Shown: positions 1 to 10,235, counted from the first letter of the stretch. The stretch is DNA of 64,000 nt from CAZTHM01 sp041946825 (GCA_041946825.1 JBHGBD010000013.1:146678-210677); one strand, 5' to 3'. Notes: generated by a model not told the origin, from the sequence alone. Translations and numbers: made by a program.

Positions 1-454
1 ATTGCGGAACGGGCATGACGTGAAGGTGATCCTTCAACCGCCGCGCCGCCTTTGCTGTGCGCTCCTCCGGTGTTTGCCAGGCAGCCAGCCAAGGGCTCCA
101 GAAATGGTCGGAGCTTGCGTCGAGTCCGCTCTTGTGCGCGGTCTCTCGGAGAAGGTCGTCGCTTTGGAGTAGAGCGACTTCGGAGTTGATTTCGCGGTCG
201 GTAGGTAACCCGCTGACGTCTCGCGCGTCTGCCTCGGCCGAGACGGTGTTGTCGGCACGCTGGTGCCTGACAAGAATCGACGTCTCCGCCTCATACCGGA
301 TGCCGAAGACCAGCACGGCAATCAGGGCGCCCGCAAACGTCGCGGTGAAAGCCATCAAAAACAGGCGACGATGACGAAACAGGATCGCCAAAATCTCCCG
401 CAGAACTTCGGGCGACCGCCGCGCTTCGTAACGTTGGATCGAATAGGTCTCCAT
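1..454 (-). CDS. Wzz/GumC-type polysaccharide chain-length protein, 3' end outside window
   Basis: About 151 N-terminal residues are visible, starting METYSIQRYEARRS, and the reading frame is still open at base 1. A cytoplasmic stretch is followed by a transmembrane helix (about residues 31-53, LFLMAFTATFAGALIAVLVFG). The next periplasmic segment (YEAETSILVRHQRAD, then ALLQSDDLLRE) is typical of the Wzz domain that sets exopolysaccharide chain length at the inner membrane. It lies 41 nt downstream of the Wza-like gene on the same strand, the usual pairing for Wzx/Wzy-dependent export. Whether a C-terminal tyrosine kinase domain follows cannot be seen. Confidence 0.8.
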   Translation of the reverse strand, partial: METYSIQRYEARRSPEVLREILAILFRHRRLFLMAFTATFAGALIAVLVFGIRYEAETSILVRHQRADNTVSAEADARDVSGLPTDREINSEVALLQSDDLLRETAHKSGLDASSDHFWSPWLAAWQTPEERTAKAARRLKDHLHVMPVPQ

Positions 455-495
455 GATGCCTCCAAATCTGGGACCGCTCCGCGGTCCTTCGCACT

Positions 496-1224
496 CTAAT
501 AACGAAAGTAGTATCCGAGTGTCGGAAACGGGATTAAGGGTTTGATCTTGGAGATCCGGTTCTGCGGAACAAAGACCAGGTCTCCGGGCTGCAGGTGGAG
601 GTCTTCAGCCAGATCCCCTTTGGTTAGCATTTGCTTCAGATTGATCTTCCGGACTTCGACCCAATCGTTCGAAACACGACGGAAGACCAGGACCTGAGAG
701 TGTTTTGCCTTTTCGTTGAACCCTCCGGCAATCGCCACCGCCTCTGAGACGGTTGTGTCCCCCCGCAAGTCGTATTTGCCGGGCTTCTGGACTTGGCCGA
801 GCGCCATGAAGGAGGGCCGGTCGAATTCCTTGAGAGTCACGGAAACCTGCGGTTCCCGCAGGATGCCCTCGTACGCTTTGATGATGGCCTTTTGCGTGTC
901 CGGCACAGTTAACCCTTCGACATGTATGTCACCCACGCTTTTCAAATTGATGTATCCGTCCGGCTGGACCGTCACGGTTTGGTTGAATTCAGGGGTGAAA
1001 GGAAATGTGAGATCTAGGACATCAGCCGTTTCGATCTGATACCGCGGGTTCCGACGCTGCAGAGAAGGAGTGGTCTGCGCCAGGGAGCCCTTGGCGGTCA
1101 CTTGGCTTGGCACAGTCTGCGGAACATGGTCGTCAGCAATCAAAGAAGGCTCCTCTCCACACCCAAGTCCGAATGTCAGCGCCACGGCGAACAACACAAG
1201 TCGAATTGAAACCTTGCCCATCAT
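496..1224 (-). CDS. Polysaccharide export outer-membrane lipoprotein (Wza/EpsA-like)
   Basis: 242 residues. The N-terminus is a lipoprotein signal with an LGC lipobox (Cys22). A polysaccharide export domain follows (about residues 58-130, starting YQIETADVLDLTF and containing VQPDGYINL), then a SLBB segment (about 133-215, GQVQKPGKYDL and LQPGDLVFVPQ). This family forms the outer-membrane pore for exopolysaccharide and works with the Wzz protein encoded next. It is shorter than E. coli Wza, as is common for GumB/EpsA-like versions. An AGGAGG ribosome site 7 nt upstream supports the ATG at 1224 (a second ATG follows at once). Its leader contains two stem-loops. Confidence 0.88.
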   Translation of the reverse strand: MMGKVSIRLVLFAVALTFGLGCGEEPSLIADDHVPQTVPSQVTAKGSLAQTTPSLQRRNPRYQIETADVLDLTFPFTPEFNQTVTVQPDGYINLKSVGDIHVEGLTVPDTQKAIIKAYEGILREPQVSVTLKEFDRPSFMALGQVQKPGKYDLRGDTTVSEAVAIAGGFNEKAKHSQVLVFRRVSNDWVEVRKINLKQMLTKGDLAEDLHLQPGDLVFVPQNRISKIKPLIPFPTLGYYFRY

Positions 1225-2356
1225 CGACGTACCTCCTGCGGATGGTGCTGCTTTACGACCCGGCCCTTGCGCGACTGCGAGATTCTTCTGCCGTCGGGGA
1301 GGATCTGGCAGAGATGCCCGGCGATCGGATTATCAAGGGGAACTGGAGGACAGACAGAGCGTGCTCCGCGACCTACCGCGGAGCAGCTCCGTGTAGTTCG
1401 GTAAACCCAGTTTGGGACGACTGGGCTGTGGAGAAAAGAAAGGAACAGTGTTAATCTTACAGTCGGCCATTGCACTTTCTCCCTTAACGCGTCAAAGTGT
1501 TGTGGCTATGGGTGCGTGGGAGCCGGCAGCTGCCACGCACCTGCTTCGAACCATCCAGATAACAATTCCAAATCCTAATCCTGCCGCGCCGCCAACTTAC
1601 AGGGACCACGAAGGCGGGTGACAGTTGTCATTGCCACCGATAATCTCCAGCAAACGGGCTTCCCATCCATATCCCCTCCCGATTGCGTAATCAACTCTTC
1701 TTACTTCTGTAACTTAGCGTAGAGCCAAATTGTTCGAGGGAATCAGTGCACAGGAGAAATTTCATGGTATCGGAACATTTTGACCGGAAAGGGGATTTTG
1801 TGGGGTGGAGGAGCAATCGCGACTCTGTGGCTGCCGGTCGATGGCAAACTGGACCTGGCGAGATTCCATTAAGACACACGAAAGGCAGGGTTGCACTCTG
1901 ACGAGTCATTGCGCGGAGCCTCTCGGGCAAAGGACTAATTCGAAGGAACCTACCAGCTCTGCAGGCCAAGGCCGACTGGAAGAAACGGAGCCCGTAAATC
2001 CGAATGGAAAAACTGCCTTGCTGAGACGAGATTTTCGCAGTCCCAGCGTCTTCGATCTTCGCTATCTATAAGGAATCATGGAAGTAACCATGTGGTCTTT
2101 CGCTTGCAGGGCCCCCATGTGAGGGGTTGGCGCTGCATCGGAACGTGTTCAGTTGGCAGTTACGTGTTAAGTGCCATTCTTTCAACAGGGCACTGAGAGT
2201 CTTCTCAAACTTACCGGCGCTCCAATGGCTGTCATGACTAACTCCTCGAAGCCCAAGCGGTTGATGATCGAGCCGTATAGATTCAGATTGTGGCTGGGTG
2301 CTTGAACGGTTCTAGATTTTGACTTGGCGGACGGAGGATTCGGGAGGTTCAGACGG
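1225..2356. other. Gene-poor interval with structured leader of the export operon
   Basis: I see no convincing gene here; the short open frames lack ribosome sites and recognisable sequence. Relative to the left-facing export operon this is the upstream region. It holds a perfect 9-bp stem with a 6-nt loop (arms 1362-1370 and 1377-1385) and a second stem, CCCAGT/ACTGGG, at about 1408-1427. Both could be part of a 5' leader, but I do not recognise a riboswitch class. Confidence 0.4.
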
Positions 2357-2521
2357 ATGGCAGCCGTACTCGTTTTGGTTTTTGTGGCATTAGCGGCGGT
2401 GCTTGATCTGTTGGGACTCACTGAAGTCGTGCCGGCAGTCTCAAGGACTGCGCTTTTCGTGGTTCCGGTGATTTTCCTTGTGAGTCTGGTAGTAGGCTTA
2501 TCCACTCGGAAACAGGTCTGA
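2357..2521 (+). CDS. DUF1328-like small membrane protein
   Basis: 54 residues from the ATG at 2357, which has a GGGAGG ribosome site 9 nt upstream. A longer TTG start at 2324 is open but has no comparable site. Two hydrophobic helices are joined by a short GLTEVVPAVSR turn and followed by a basic tail (STRKQV). Length, two-helix layout and the pattern LxGLT/A-x-FVVPVIFLVSLVVGL resemble the DUF1328 (YtjA-like) family of small inner-membrane proteins of unknown function. The match is from memory of the family pattern. Confidence 0.55.
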   Translation: MAAVLVLVFVALAAVLDLLGLTEVVPAVSRTALFVVPVIFLVSLVVGLSTRKQV

Positions 2522-2762
2522 TCCTGGAGAGGATGTTTGCCTACACAGGCCGTGGTTCCGCCATGAATTCGGTATCAGGGGTCGGGCCGGGAATCACAGG
2601 GCGGAAGGCCCCTCGCGCGATCGGGGTATTCCAGCACATCGTCATCCCGCCATCGCAGGGTACACAAACAAGTTTCCCAATCTGAGCTGCTGCGGGCAAG
2701 GGAGTGGAGCGAATTACCCGGCGAGTGATTGAACACCCGCCTGAGACAAAAAGGGAGTCAAC

Positions 2763-4586
2763 GTGGAAGCCGCGCAGCGCGAGTTTCGCAATCCCTGGAA
2801 CGAGCGGCTAAAAGCGATCAGGAATGTCCCTCCGGTCCTGCGCATTGTCTGGCAATCGGGACCCACGGTCGTAGTATGGGGCTGCGTGCTGCGGTTTATC
2901 GCGGCCTTCATCCCCCTTTCGATTCTGGCGGTGATGCGGTGGATCATTGACGCCGTCGTACAGCACACGCTGCATGGCCAGCCGCTTCCCTCGACATTCT
3001 GGTGGATGGTCGCGCTCGAATTTGGTCTCGCGAGCGCAGGAACAATCCTCGGACGCGCGATCGGTTTCTGCGACAGTCTCCTTGCCGACCAATTTGTTCG
3101 CCATATCAGCGTCCGTGTGATGAACCACGCGTCACGCCTGGACCTCACCTGTTACGAAGATCCCGCTTTCTATGACAAGCTTGAGCGGGCCAGAGTGCAA
3201 GCCACCGATCGGCTGGTCATGGTTCAGGCGATCGGCAACTTGCTTCAGCAATCCCTGGCGGCTGCAACCCTGGCGTTCAGTATTGTTGTCTTTTCGCCCT
3301 GGCTCCTGGTAATCCTGATCCTCTTTGTAATCCCTGCCTTTCTTGGCGACAGCCACTTCGCATTCCTAGGTTACGAGCTCAATTTTCGACAGACCCCGGT
3401 AAGGCGCCACCTGGATTACCTGCGGGTTATTGGTACGAGCAAGGAAAGCGCGAAGGAGCTAAAACTGTTTGGCCTTAGCTCGTTCTTAACCGGACGTTAT
3501 TCCCAACTCTATGACCAGATTTACTCCCAGAACGTCGGCCTCGCCCGTCGCCGGCTGCTGATGGGTTCGCTGCTCTCGCTATTGAGCACGCTGGGGTATT
3601 ACTCCGCGTACGCTTATGTGATTTACCGAGCCGTCAACGGGGAAATCAGTGTGGGCACCTTAACCTTCCTGGCCGGCGCGATCTCGGGCGCCAGTACGAA
3701 CATCCAGATGATTTTCTCCACCTTCTCGGGCATTGCTGATCAAGCCCTTTTCCTGACCGACTTACTGGAATTCTTCGCGGTGAGGCCAGCAATCCAGGCC
3801 AAGCCCGGAGCACTCCCCGCGCCGCGGTCCATACAGCGGGGGTTTGAATTCCAAAGTGTTTCCTTCGCCTATCCCGGAACTTCCAGGTTGGTGCTGGCGG
3901 GGCTTTCCATGCGACTCGGTCCGGGAGAAAAGGTGGCGCTGATCGGCGAAAACGGTCAGGGCAAAACTACCATTGTCAAACTCCTGACACGCCTTTATGA
4001 CCCCACGGCAGGGAGGGTTCTGTTAGACGGTGTGGACCTGCGCGACTACGACCCGGAAGATCTGTGCAAGCAGATCGCGGTGATCTTTCAGGACTTCATG
4101 CGTTACGAAATGACCGCGGCTGAGAACATCGCCATGGGTGAAATCAGCAACCTCCACAATCCTATCAAAATTGCACACGCCGCGGGCAAAAGCGGTGCCG
4201 ACGCCATTATTCGCCGGCTCCCTCTGGGTTACAGACAGATACTCGGTCGTCGTTTTGAAGGGGGTGTGGACCTTTCAGGAGGCGAATGGCAGAAGGTCGC
4301 GCTGGCCCGCGCCTACCTGCGGGACGCGCAATTGCTGATCCTCGATGAGCCCACTGCCTCACTCGACGCGCGCTCCGAGCACGAAGTGTTCCAGCGTTTC
4401 GCCGAGCTGACCGCGGGGAAGATGGCTCTACTGATTTCGCATCGCTTTTCGACCGTCCGCATGGCGGACCGCATCCTTGTGCTGGAGGGTGGGCAGGTCG
4501 CGGAAGAGGGAAGCCATGGTGAACTTATCGCGCAGGGCGGACGATATTCGGAAATGTTCGAACTGCAAGCTGCGAGCTACCGTTAG
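2763..4586 (+). CDS. ABC exporter, fused permease and ATPase (possible beta-glucan exporter)
   Basis: 607 residues from GTG 2763 (AAGGGAG ribosome site). The N-terminal half has about six membrane segments (roughly residues 35-325). The C-terminal half is a complete nucleotide-binding domain: Walker A GENGQGKTT near residue 395, signature LSGGEWQKVALARA near 504, Walker B LLILDEP near 525 and the switch His in LISHR. This is the MsbA/NdvA-like half-exporter architecture that works as a homodimer in the inner membrane. It ends 30 nt before the beta-1,2-glucan synthase on the same strand, so export of that glucan is an attractive but inferred role. Lipid or peptide export cannot be excluded. 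Confidence 0.88.
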   Translation: MEAAQREFRNPWNERLKAIRNVPPVLRIVWQSGPTVVVWGCVLRFIAAFIPLSILAVMRWIIDAVVQHTLHGQPLPSTFWWMVALEFGLASAGTILGRAIGFCDSLLADQFVRHISVRVMNHASRLDLTCYEDPAFYDKLERARVQATDRLVMVQAIGNLLQQSLAAATLAFSIVVFSPWLLVILILFVIPAFLGDSHFAFLGYELNFRQTPVRRHLDYLRVIGTSKESAKELKLFGLSSFLTGRYSQLYDQIYSQNVGLARRRLLMGSLLSLLSTLGYYSAYAYVIYRAVNGEISVGTLTFLAGAISGASTNIQMIFSTFSGIADQALFLTDLLEFFAVRPAIQAKPGALPAPRSIQRGFEFQSVSFAYPGTSRLVLAGLSMRLGPGEKVALIGENGQGKTTIVKLLTRLYDPTAGRVLLDGVDLRDYDPEDLCKQIAVIFQDFMRYEMTAAENIAMGEISNLHNPIKIAHAAGKSGADAIIRRLPLGYRQILGRRFEGGVDLSGGEWQKVALARAYLRDAQLLILDEPTASLDARSEHEVFQRFAELTAGKMALLISHRFSTVRMADRILVLEGGQVAEEGSHGELIAQGGRYSEMFELQAASYR

Positions 4587-4616
4587 TATCGCCCGCGTAC
4601 TCGGGACGGGATCTTG

Positions 4617-7600
4617 ATGTCTGACGATTTCAGCCAATTCGAATTACAGGAACTTGGAGTGGATTGCGTACCTGGCGTCCCCGGCTGCTGTCGGGGAGAC
4701 TTGGACGCCGGCGGGGCTCGAGTTTCTTCCCAGTCGCAGGCGGATTTGCGAAACCGGGCGCTCTCCGACTCGAGAGATTGGAATCCGACGACCGGGAGGC
4801 GGCGTCCGCGGCCGCTGATGCGGAAATGGCGTGAGATCTCGAAATCCCTTCGTGTGGTGTTTGAGCATCTGCGAAGAATGGAACGTTCAGGGGAGGAAAT
4901 CACGCCCGATACCGAGGAATTGTCGGGGAATTCCCGTTTGCTGAAGGCTGCCGTTCAGGATGTCCGCGAAACCCTCAAAAGTGCAGCCCGTCTTCCCGAG
5001 ATCAGGACGTGCAGTGGGGAGGTAACCAAAAGGGCGTATGCCGCCGCGGAGGCTTACCTCTCCGCCACCCACGATGTATTCGAGAAGAACTCCTTCCTCG
5101 CCTACGTGTCCGGTGTCGAAGAGGAGACACCACTGGAGATCGCCGAAGTCTGGGGCCTGAAAGCGATGCTGCAGCTCGTCCTGCTGAATGAAGTCACGGC
5201 CCTTGCCCGGCAGACGATGAGAAAGGAGCAACCCCTCACCGGTGTTGAAGAAACCAAAGGTGCGCCCTCCGTGCAGTTGTCATCCTTGATCAGGAGCCTG
5301 CGAACGATTAGCGACCTGGATTGGGGTGAGGTTTTTGAGAAACTTAGCGTAGTCGAGCGGACTCTCCACAAGGATCCTTTGGGTACCTACCCCGTCATGG
5401 ATTCCGAAAGCCGCGATCTCTATCGCAAAGCGATTGAGCAGCTCGCGGCACGTTCCGAAGCCTCCGAAGTCGAAATTGCCCAGGCGGCTGTCACGCTCGC
5501 ACAGACGGCGAAGATCGAGTGGGACTCCGAGGCCCGAATGAAGGAGCGCCGGCAACATGTCGGTTTCTACCTGGTCGGGAGGGGCAGGGCTCTGCTCGAG
5601 AGGCAGATCGGGTTTCGCCCTGCGCTTTCCACGCGAATTGAATGTGCGGCACTCGCGTGGCCGGAGATCTTCTACCTCGTTGGGATTGAACTTCTGACTT
5701 TCGCCGCCATGGCATTTGTTCTGGGCGGAGTGTTTACCCGCGTTCCTCTGATTATCGGCCTTGTGCTGATTCTGCTTCCGGCTATCGAGGCGGCGGTGGG
5801 AGTAATGAATCAGCTCGTTTCGTTCATCCTCCCCCCGCGAGTTCTTCCCAAGCTCGACTTTTCAACGGGCATCCCCGCCGAGCACGCCACGCTGGTCGTC
5901 GTCCCGACCCAACTTCTCGACGAAACCTATGTGGCGCGGATGGTCCGCGAACTCGAAATCCGGTACCTCGCCAACCGCGATCCGAATTTGCATTTTGCCC
6001 TGCTCACGGACTTGCCCGATTCGCTTCAACCGTTTGAGGATCGAAATGACGAATTGGTGGGGGTCTGCTCCAACCAGATCGAGGGGCTGAACAGCAAATA
6101 CGCCGGGGATGGCAGGGGAACATTTTTCCTTTTTCATCGGCGCCGCGTCTTCAATCCTTCGGAAGGTGCCTGGATGGGCTGGGAGCGCAAGCGGGGGAAA
6201 CTGCTTGACCTGAATAATCTTCTGCGCGGCAATTTCGGAAGCTTTTCCGTCATCATCGGCGATCTCTCTGTCTTGCCCCGCTTGAAGTATGTCATAACGC
6301 TCGACTCGGATACCCAGCTTCCCCGGGACTCCGCGCGCCGGCTCGTAGCGACTCTGGCTCATCCGCTCAACCGCGCCGTGATTGATCCCCGCACCAACAT
6401 CGTGATTGAAGGATACGGGATCATTCAGCCCAAAGTGGGAATCAGTGTTCACGCTGCCAGCCGGTCGATCCTCGCGAGCATCTACTCGGGGCAGACCGGG
6501 TTCGACCCCTACTCCCGGGCCTGCTCGGACGTCTATCAGGATCTCTTCGGCGAAGGGATCTTCACGGGAAAGGGGATTTACGAAATCGATGTTTTCCAGC
6601 GCGTGCTGGGAGAGCGGTTCCCTTGTAATGCCATCCTAAGCCACGACCTGATCGAGGGAGTGCACGCGCGGACGGCGCTGGCCACCGATGTGGAAGTCAT
6701 CGACGACTACCCTTCGCATTTCAGCGCCTACAGCCGTCGCAAACACCGATGGGTGCGCGGCGATTGGCAAATTATCCGCTGGCTGCTGCCGCGGGTGCCG
6801 GACCTGAATGGCAACCTCGTGCCCAACCCCCTTTCTCTAATCTCGCGGTGGAAGATTCTGGACAATTTGCGCCGAAGCGTCATTGAAATCGCGACGCTCG
6901 GGCTCCTGCTGGGCGCGTGGTTTTTCGAACCGGGAAGTCCGATGCGCTGGACGGCGGGCACCCTCGTATTGATCCTGCTCCCCGCCTACATGCAGATCCT
7001 GCTCGGAACGCTGAGAGCATTTCGGAGCGAATATATCTTTGGGGCGCTCCGAGAAACCCTGGAGACTTTCATTGCGTACCAAGTCAGTGTCTTCTTCCTG
7101 CTGGCCTTCCTTCCTCATCAGACGCTTGTGCTCCTCGACGCGATTATCCGCACCCTGATACGGTTGACGGTGACCAAAAGGAAACTTCTCGAGTGGGAAA
7201 CGGCCGCGGAAGCAGAGCGGAGAACGCGCCGGACAAGAGTGGACGCGTATCTGAGCTGGATCCCGTGGTTTTCTTTGTCCATCTGCCTGATCCTCGCCCT
7301 GTTTCGACCGGGAGCCCTCGTGGTTGCGGCGCCGTTCCTCATCCTGTGGGCCTGTTCGGGCCAACTCTCCCGCTGGCTCACCGGGCCTGTGCGGCCCCGC
7401 AAAGAGGCACTTTCGCTCCGGAACCAGGATTTCCTCCGCGCCGTTGGACTGTGGACTTGGCGGTACTTTCGGGAGCATGCGTGCGAATCGCGTCACGGCT
7501 TGGTTCCGGACAATGTCCAGGAGATTCCGCCCCGAGTCGCGGAGCGCATCTCGCCCACAAATCTGGGGCTGCTCCTCAATTCGCAGCTTGCCGCGCTTGA

Positions 7601-9311
7601 ACTCGGGTACCTGACACTCCCCGAATTTGTCCGCGATGTGGAAAGGACCCTGACGACGGCAAAAAGGCTGGCTCGACATCGGGGGCATTTCCTGAATTGG
7701 TACGACACACAGACACTCGAGCCCTTGGAACCATTGTTTGTATCCACCGCCGACAGCGGGAACCTCGCCACCTGCCTCTGGACGCTCAAACAGGGCTGCC
7801 TGAGGCTGAGCCAGCAAGCTCCTTTTGGCCCTGCCTTGTGGCGCGGAATTTCCGATCACCTGAACTACCTGGCACAGCTCGGCGGCACAGCGCAGATTCC
7901 CAGGCACGCGTCACACCGGGTCCGACAACTTTGCGCATGGAGTGACGTCCTCGGGGAGCATGGTTCCGCCTGGGTCCGAGCTCTCCCCGCCTTGGAACAA
8001 TCCATTCGGGAAATTGAACGGGAATGCGGATTGAACCTCGAGACGGCGGGTGAGTTCGGCTGGTGGATTTCCGAAACAATGGAGCGAATCAAGAGCGCTC
8101 GAGCTGTCATCACGGAGTTTACCCCCTGGCTCGCACCGGAGTATTCGGCGCTTTCATCGCTGCTCAGGATCAATATTGAAGAGCGATACACAAGCCCTAC
8201 CCTCGAGTCCATTCCCTCAATCCTTGCCGATCTGGATGGGGATCTCGGGAAACTCGAGCCCCAGGGCCCTGCAGCATCCCAAGACGCCGTATCCGCGCAG
8301 ACCGCGGCGCTACACCGGGCACTTCCCATCTGTATGGCTGAAGTGGAAGGCCTCACCCGAAAACTTCGGGCGCTGGCCGAAGCGGCGGACTCTCTGGTCC
8401 GGGAAATGGACTTCCGAGCACTCTGCAACCACGACCGAAGGCTTCTTGCCATCGGCTTAAATGTGAGGACGGGCCGGCTCGAAACCAGTTGCTACGACCT
8501 GCTGGCTTCGGAAGCGCGAGCCGCCTATTTTGTGGCCATTGCCAAAGGAGACATCCCGACAAAAACCTGGCTCAACTTGGGGCGCGCACATGTCGCGTGG
8601 GCAGGCGAACGCGTATTACTTTCCTGGGCCGGGACGATGTTCGAGTATCTGATGCCGACATTGTGGATGAAGGATTTTCCCCGGACGGTTTTGGACCAGG
8701 GGGGCCGCAGCGCCGTGTCCTGCCATCAGAGATGGGCCGCGATTCTGGGGGTTCCCTGGGGAATCTCCGAGGCAGCGTACAGCGTGACAGACGAGGATGG
8801 CAACTATCAGTACCGATCGTTCGGTGTTCCCGCCATGGCTCTACGGCGGACCCCGCCGGACGATCTTGTGATAGCTCCGTACGCAACCTTTCTGGCACTG
8901 GCCATCGATCCGGCCGCCGCCGTGCGAAATCTCCTGCACATGAAAGATCTCAACTGGCTGGGTCCATTGGGGTTCTACGAATCTGTGGATTTCGCGCCAT
9001 CACGGCAGGAAGCGGGGTGCACCCACAAGATAGTTCCCATGTGGATGGCCCACCATCAAGGGATGAGCTTGTGCGCCATCTGCAATCTGCTTCGAGACGG
9101 TGTGCTCCAGGAATTGTTCCACAACGAGCCCGCGGTAGCTGCCACAGAACTCCTGCTGCATGAACGGCTATCGCGCACCATTCGGGTCGAGCCTGGGGAG
9201 CCGATGCCTGCTTTTCGGCAAGGTATGCGGCGGAATTTGGAGGGCGTACAGAGGATGGTTTCCGAACGTCTTCTGAGCGCGGAAGGTCTGGAAGGGAGGG
9301 GATCACTATGA
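4617..9311 (+). CDS. ndvB: Cyclic beta-1,2-glucan synthase (NdvB/ChvB type) without GH94 domain
   Basis: About 1564 residues from the ATG at 4617 (a TTG directly precedes it). The order matches NdvB: an N-terminal NdvB-like region (about 60-330), membrane segments near 345-410, a GT84 glycosyltransferase core with YVITLDSDTQLPRD near residue 560 and RKHRWVRGDW near 705-715, more membrane segments (about 755-910), then the glycoamylase-like transglycosylation/cyclisation region ending with WMAHHQGMSLCAI near 1480. Family members polymerise UDP-glucose into beta-1,2-glucan and cyclise it. Classical proteins (about 2800 residues) continue into a GH94 phosphorylase-like domain that limits chain length. 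Here the frame stops soon after HERLSRTIR and no GH94 sequence follows. Overlaps the next gene by 4 nt. Confidence 0.9.
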   Translation: MSDDFSQFELQELGVDCVPGVPGCCRGDLDAGGARVSSQSQADLRNRALSDSRDWNPTTGRRRPRPLMRKWREISKSLRVVFEHLRRMERSGEEITPDTEELSGNSRLLKAAVQDVRETLKSAARLPEIRTCSGEVTKRAYAAAEAYLSATHDVFEKNSFLAYVSGVEEETPLEIAEVWGLKAMLQLVLLNEVTALARQTMRKEQPLTGVEETKGAPSVQLSSLIRSLRTISDLDWGEVFEKLSVVERTLHKDPLGTYPVMDSESRDLYRKAIEQLAARSEASEVEIAQAAVTLAQTAKIEWDSEARMKERRQHVGFYLVGRGRALLERQIGFRPALSTRIECAALAWPEIFYLVGIELLTFAAMAFVLGGVFTRVPLIIGLVLILLPAIEAAVGVMNQLVSFILPPRVLPKLDFSTGIPAEHATLVVVPTQLLDETYVARMVRELEIRYLANRDPNLHFALLTDLPDSLQPFEDRNDELVGVCSNQIEGLNSKYAGDGRGTFFLFHRRRVFNPSEGAWMGWERKRGKLLDLNNLLRGNFGSFSVIIGDLSVLPRLKYVITLDSDTQLPRDSARRLVATLAHPLNRAVIDPRTNIVIEGYGIIQPKVGISVHAASRSILASIYSGQTGFDPYSRACSDVYQDLFGEGIFTGKGIYEIDVFQRVLGERFPCNAILSHDLIEGVHARTALATDVEVIDDYPSHFSAYSRRKHRWVRGDWQIIRWLLPRVPDLNGNLVPNPLSLISRWKILDNLRRSVIEIATLGLLLGAWFFEPGSPMRWTAGTLVLILLPAYMQILLGTLRAFRSEYIFGALRETLETFIAYQVSVFFLLAFLPHQTLVLLDAIIRTLIRLTVTKRKLLEWETAAEAERRTRRTRVDAYLSWIPWFSLSICLILALFRPGALVVAAPFLILWACSGQLSRWLTGPVRPRKEALSLRNQDFLRAVGLWTWRYFREHACESRHGLVPDNVQEIPPRVAERISPTNLGLLLNSQLAALELGYLTLPEFVRDVERTLTTAKRLARHRGHFLNWYDTQTLEPLEPLFVSTADSGNLATCLWTLKQGCLRLSQQAPFGPALWRGISDHLNYLAQLGGTAQIPRHASHRVRQLCAWSDVLGEHGSAWVRALPALEQSIREIERECGLNLETAGEFGWWISETMERIKSARAVITEFTPWLAPEYSALSSLLRINIEERYTSPTLESIPSILADLDGDLGKLEPQGPAASQDAVSAQTAALHRALPICMAEVEGLTRKLRALAEAADSLVREMDFRALCNHDRRLLAIGLNVRTGRLETSCYDLLASEARAAYFVAIAKGDIPTKTWLNLGRAHVAWAGERVLLSWAGTMFEYLMPTLWMKDFPRTVLDQGGRSAVSCHQRWAAILGVPWGISEAAYSVTDEDGNYQYRSFGVPAMALRRTPPDDLVIAPYATFLALAIDPAAAVRNLLHMKDLNWLGPLGFYESVDFAPSRQEAGCTHKIVPMWMAHHQGMSLCAICNLLRDGVLQELFHNEPAVAATELLLHERLSRTIRVEPGEPMPAFRQGMRRNLEGVQRMVSERLLSAEGLEGRGSL

Positions 9312-10204
9312 CGCCGAAGGGAAATGAGGCTTCCCCGGTGACAATTTACATGGAGCACCGCAGTCAAACAGGGGCTTTCGTGATCATTGCGTTGCTCCTG
9401 GCTTTTCTCTTTGTCGTCGACCTCTACACGCTGAGCAACTTGAACTCTCTGCGAAGGGAATCTGGAATCACCGAGGCCGGGTTGCGCGCCGAGGTTCAGG
9501 CCGCGAGGGCCCAGAGCCAGGAACTGCGTATGCAACTCTCGACACTGAAGTCCTTGCAGTCGAGGGAAATTGACCGGCTACGGGCCGAACTCGACACTGA
9601 AACTGAACGCGTCGGAACGACCACGGGCCAGGCGCTTAATCGTGCGCGGGCCATGATGGTGGCGATCCAGAAAGGACAGGAACTGCGATCCAGCGCTCTG
9701 GAGCAGGAGATTTCCCAGAAGGCTGATACAGATGATTTGGATTCCTTGTCAGAAAGCGTCACCGCCGCCCAGTCGGAACTTGGAACGGCGCAGCGGACGG
9801 TCGACACTCTGGCTCATGACCTTGGCATTACAAGAAGCGATCTGGGCCTCCTCGCCACTACAGCGCGTGAGGAGATGCAAACGCTTCGCGACCTCAACGA
9901 CCGACAATACTATGAATTCGCGGTTTACAAGAATGCACCCCATCGAATTCCCGGCATCGGCGTTTCCCTGATCCTCAAGAAGACCGACGTCAAAGGCCAG
10001 CGCTTCAATTTGAATGTCATCGCGAATGATCAGGAGATGCAGAACAAGGGCCGGAACGCCTTCGAGCCCATCTTCTTCCACCTCGGGGGGCTTCGCATTC
10101 CGTGCGAGCTAGTGATTACGGGAGTCGGATCGGACAGCGTCGCCGGTTACGTCGGCATCCCCAAGGCGGCTCTGCAAGGGAATGCGTTCATGCCCCGAAC
10201 CTGA
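9308..10204 (+). CDS. Membrane-anchored coiled-coil protein coupled to glucan synthase
   Basis: 298 residues; its ATG overlaps the stop of the synthase (ATGA), so translation is probably coupled. One transmembrane helix (about residues 24-42, FVIIALLLAFLFVVDLYTL) leaves a short cytoplasmic N-terminus. A long heptad-rich stretch (about 45-195, rich in E, Q, R, L) is a likely periplasmic coiled coil. The C-terminal 100 residues (YEFAVYKNAPHRIPGIGV to the end) look like a small beta-rich domain that I cannot assign. The coupling suggests a partner of the synthase, perhaps taking over a structural or length-control role, but this is inference. No known family recognised. Confidence 0.8.
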   Translation: MTPKGNEASPVTIYMEHRSQTGAFVIIALLLAFLFVVDLYTLSNLNSLRRESGITEAGLRAEVQAARAQSQELRMQLSTLKSLQSREIDRLRAELDTETERVGTTTGQALNRARAMMVAIQKGQELRSSALEQEISQKADTDDLDSLSESVTAAQSELGTAQRTVDTLAHDLGITRSDLGLLATTAREEMQTLRDLNDRQYYEFAVYKNAPHRIPGIGVSLILKKTDVKGQRFNLNVIANDQEMQNKGRNAFEPIFFHLGGLRIPCELVITGVGSDSVAGYVGIPKAALQGNAFMPRT

Positions 10205-10235
10205 GAATCAAAACGGGCACACAGTCGCAATGAAT

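Noticed and set aside
1240..1430. Cyclic-di-GMP riboswitch before the export operon
   Set aside because: Short GCAAAG-like words occur, but the conserved GEMM core and tetraloop pairing could not be laid out.
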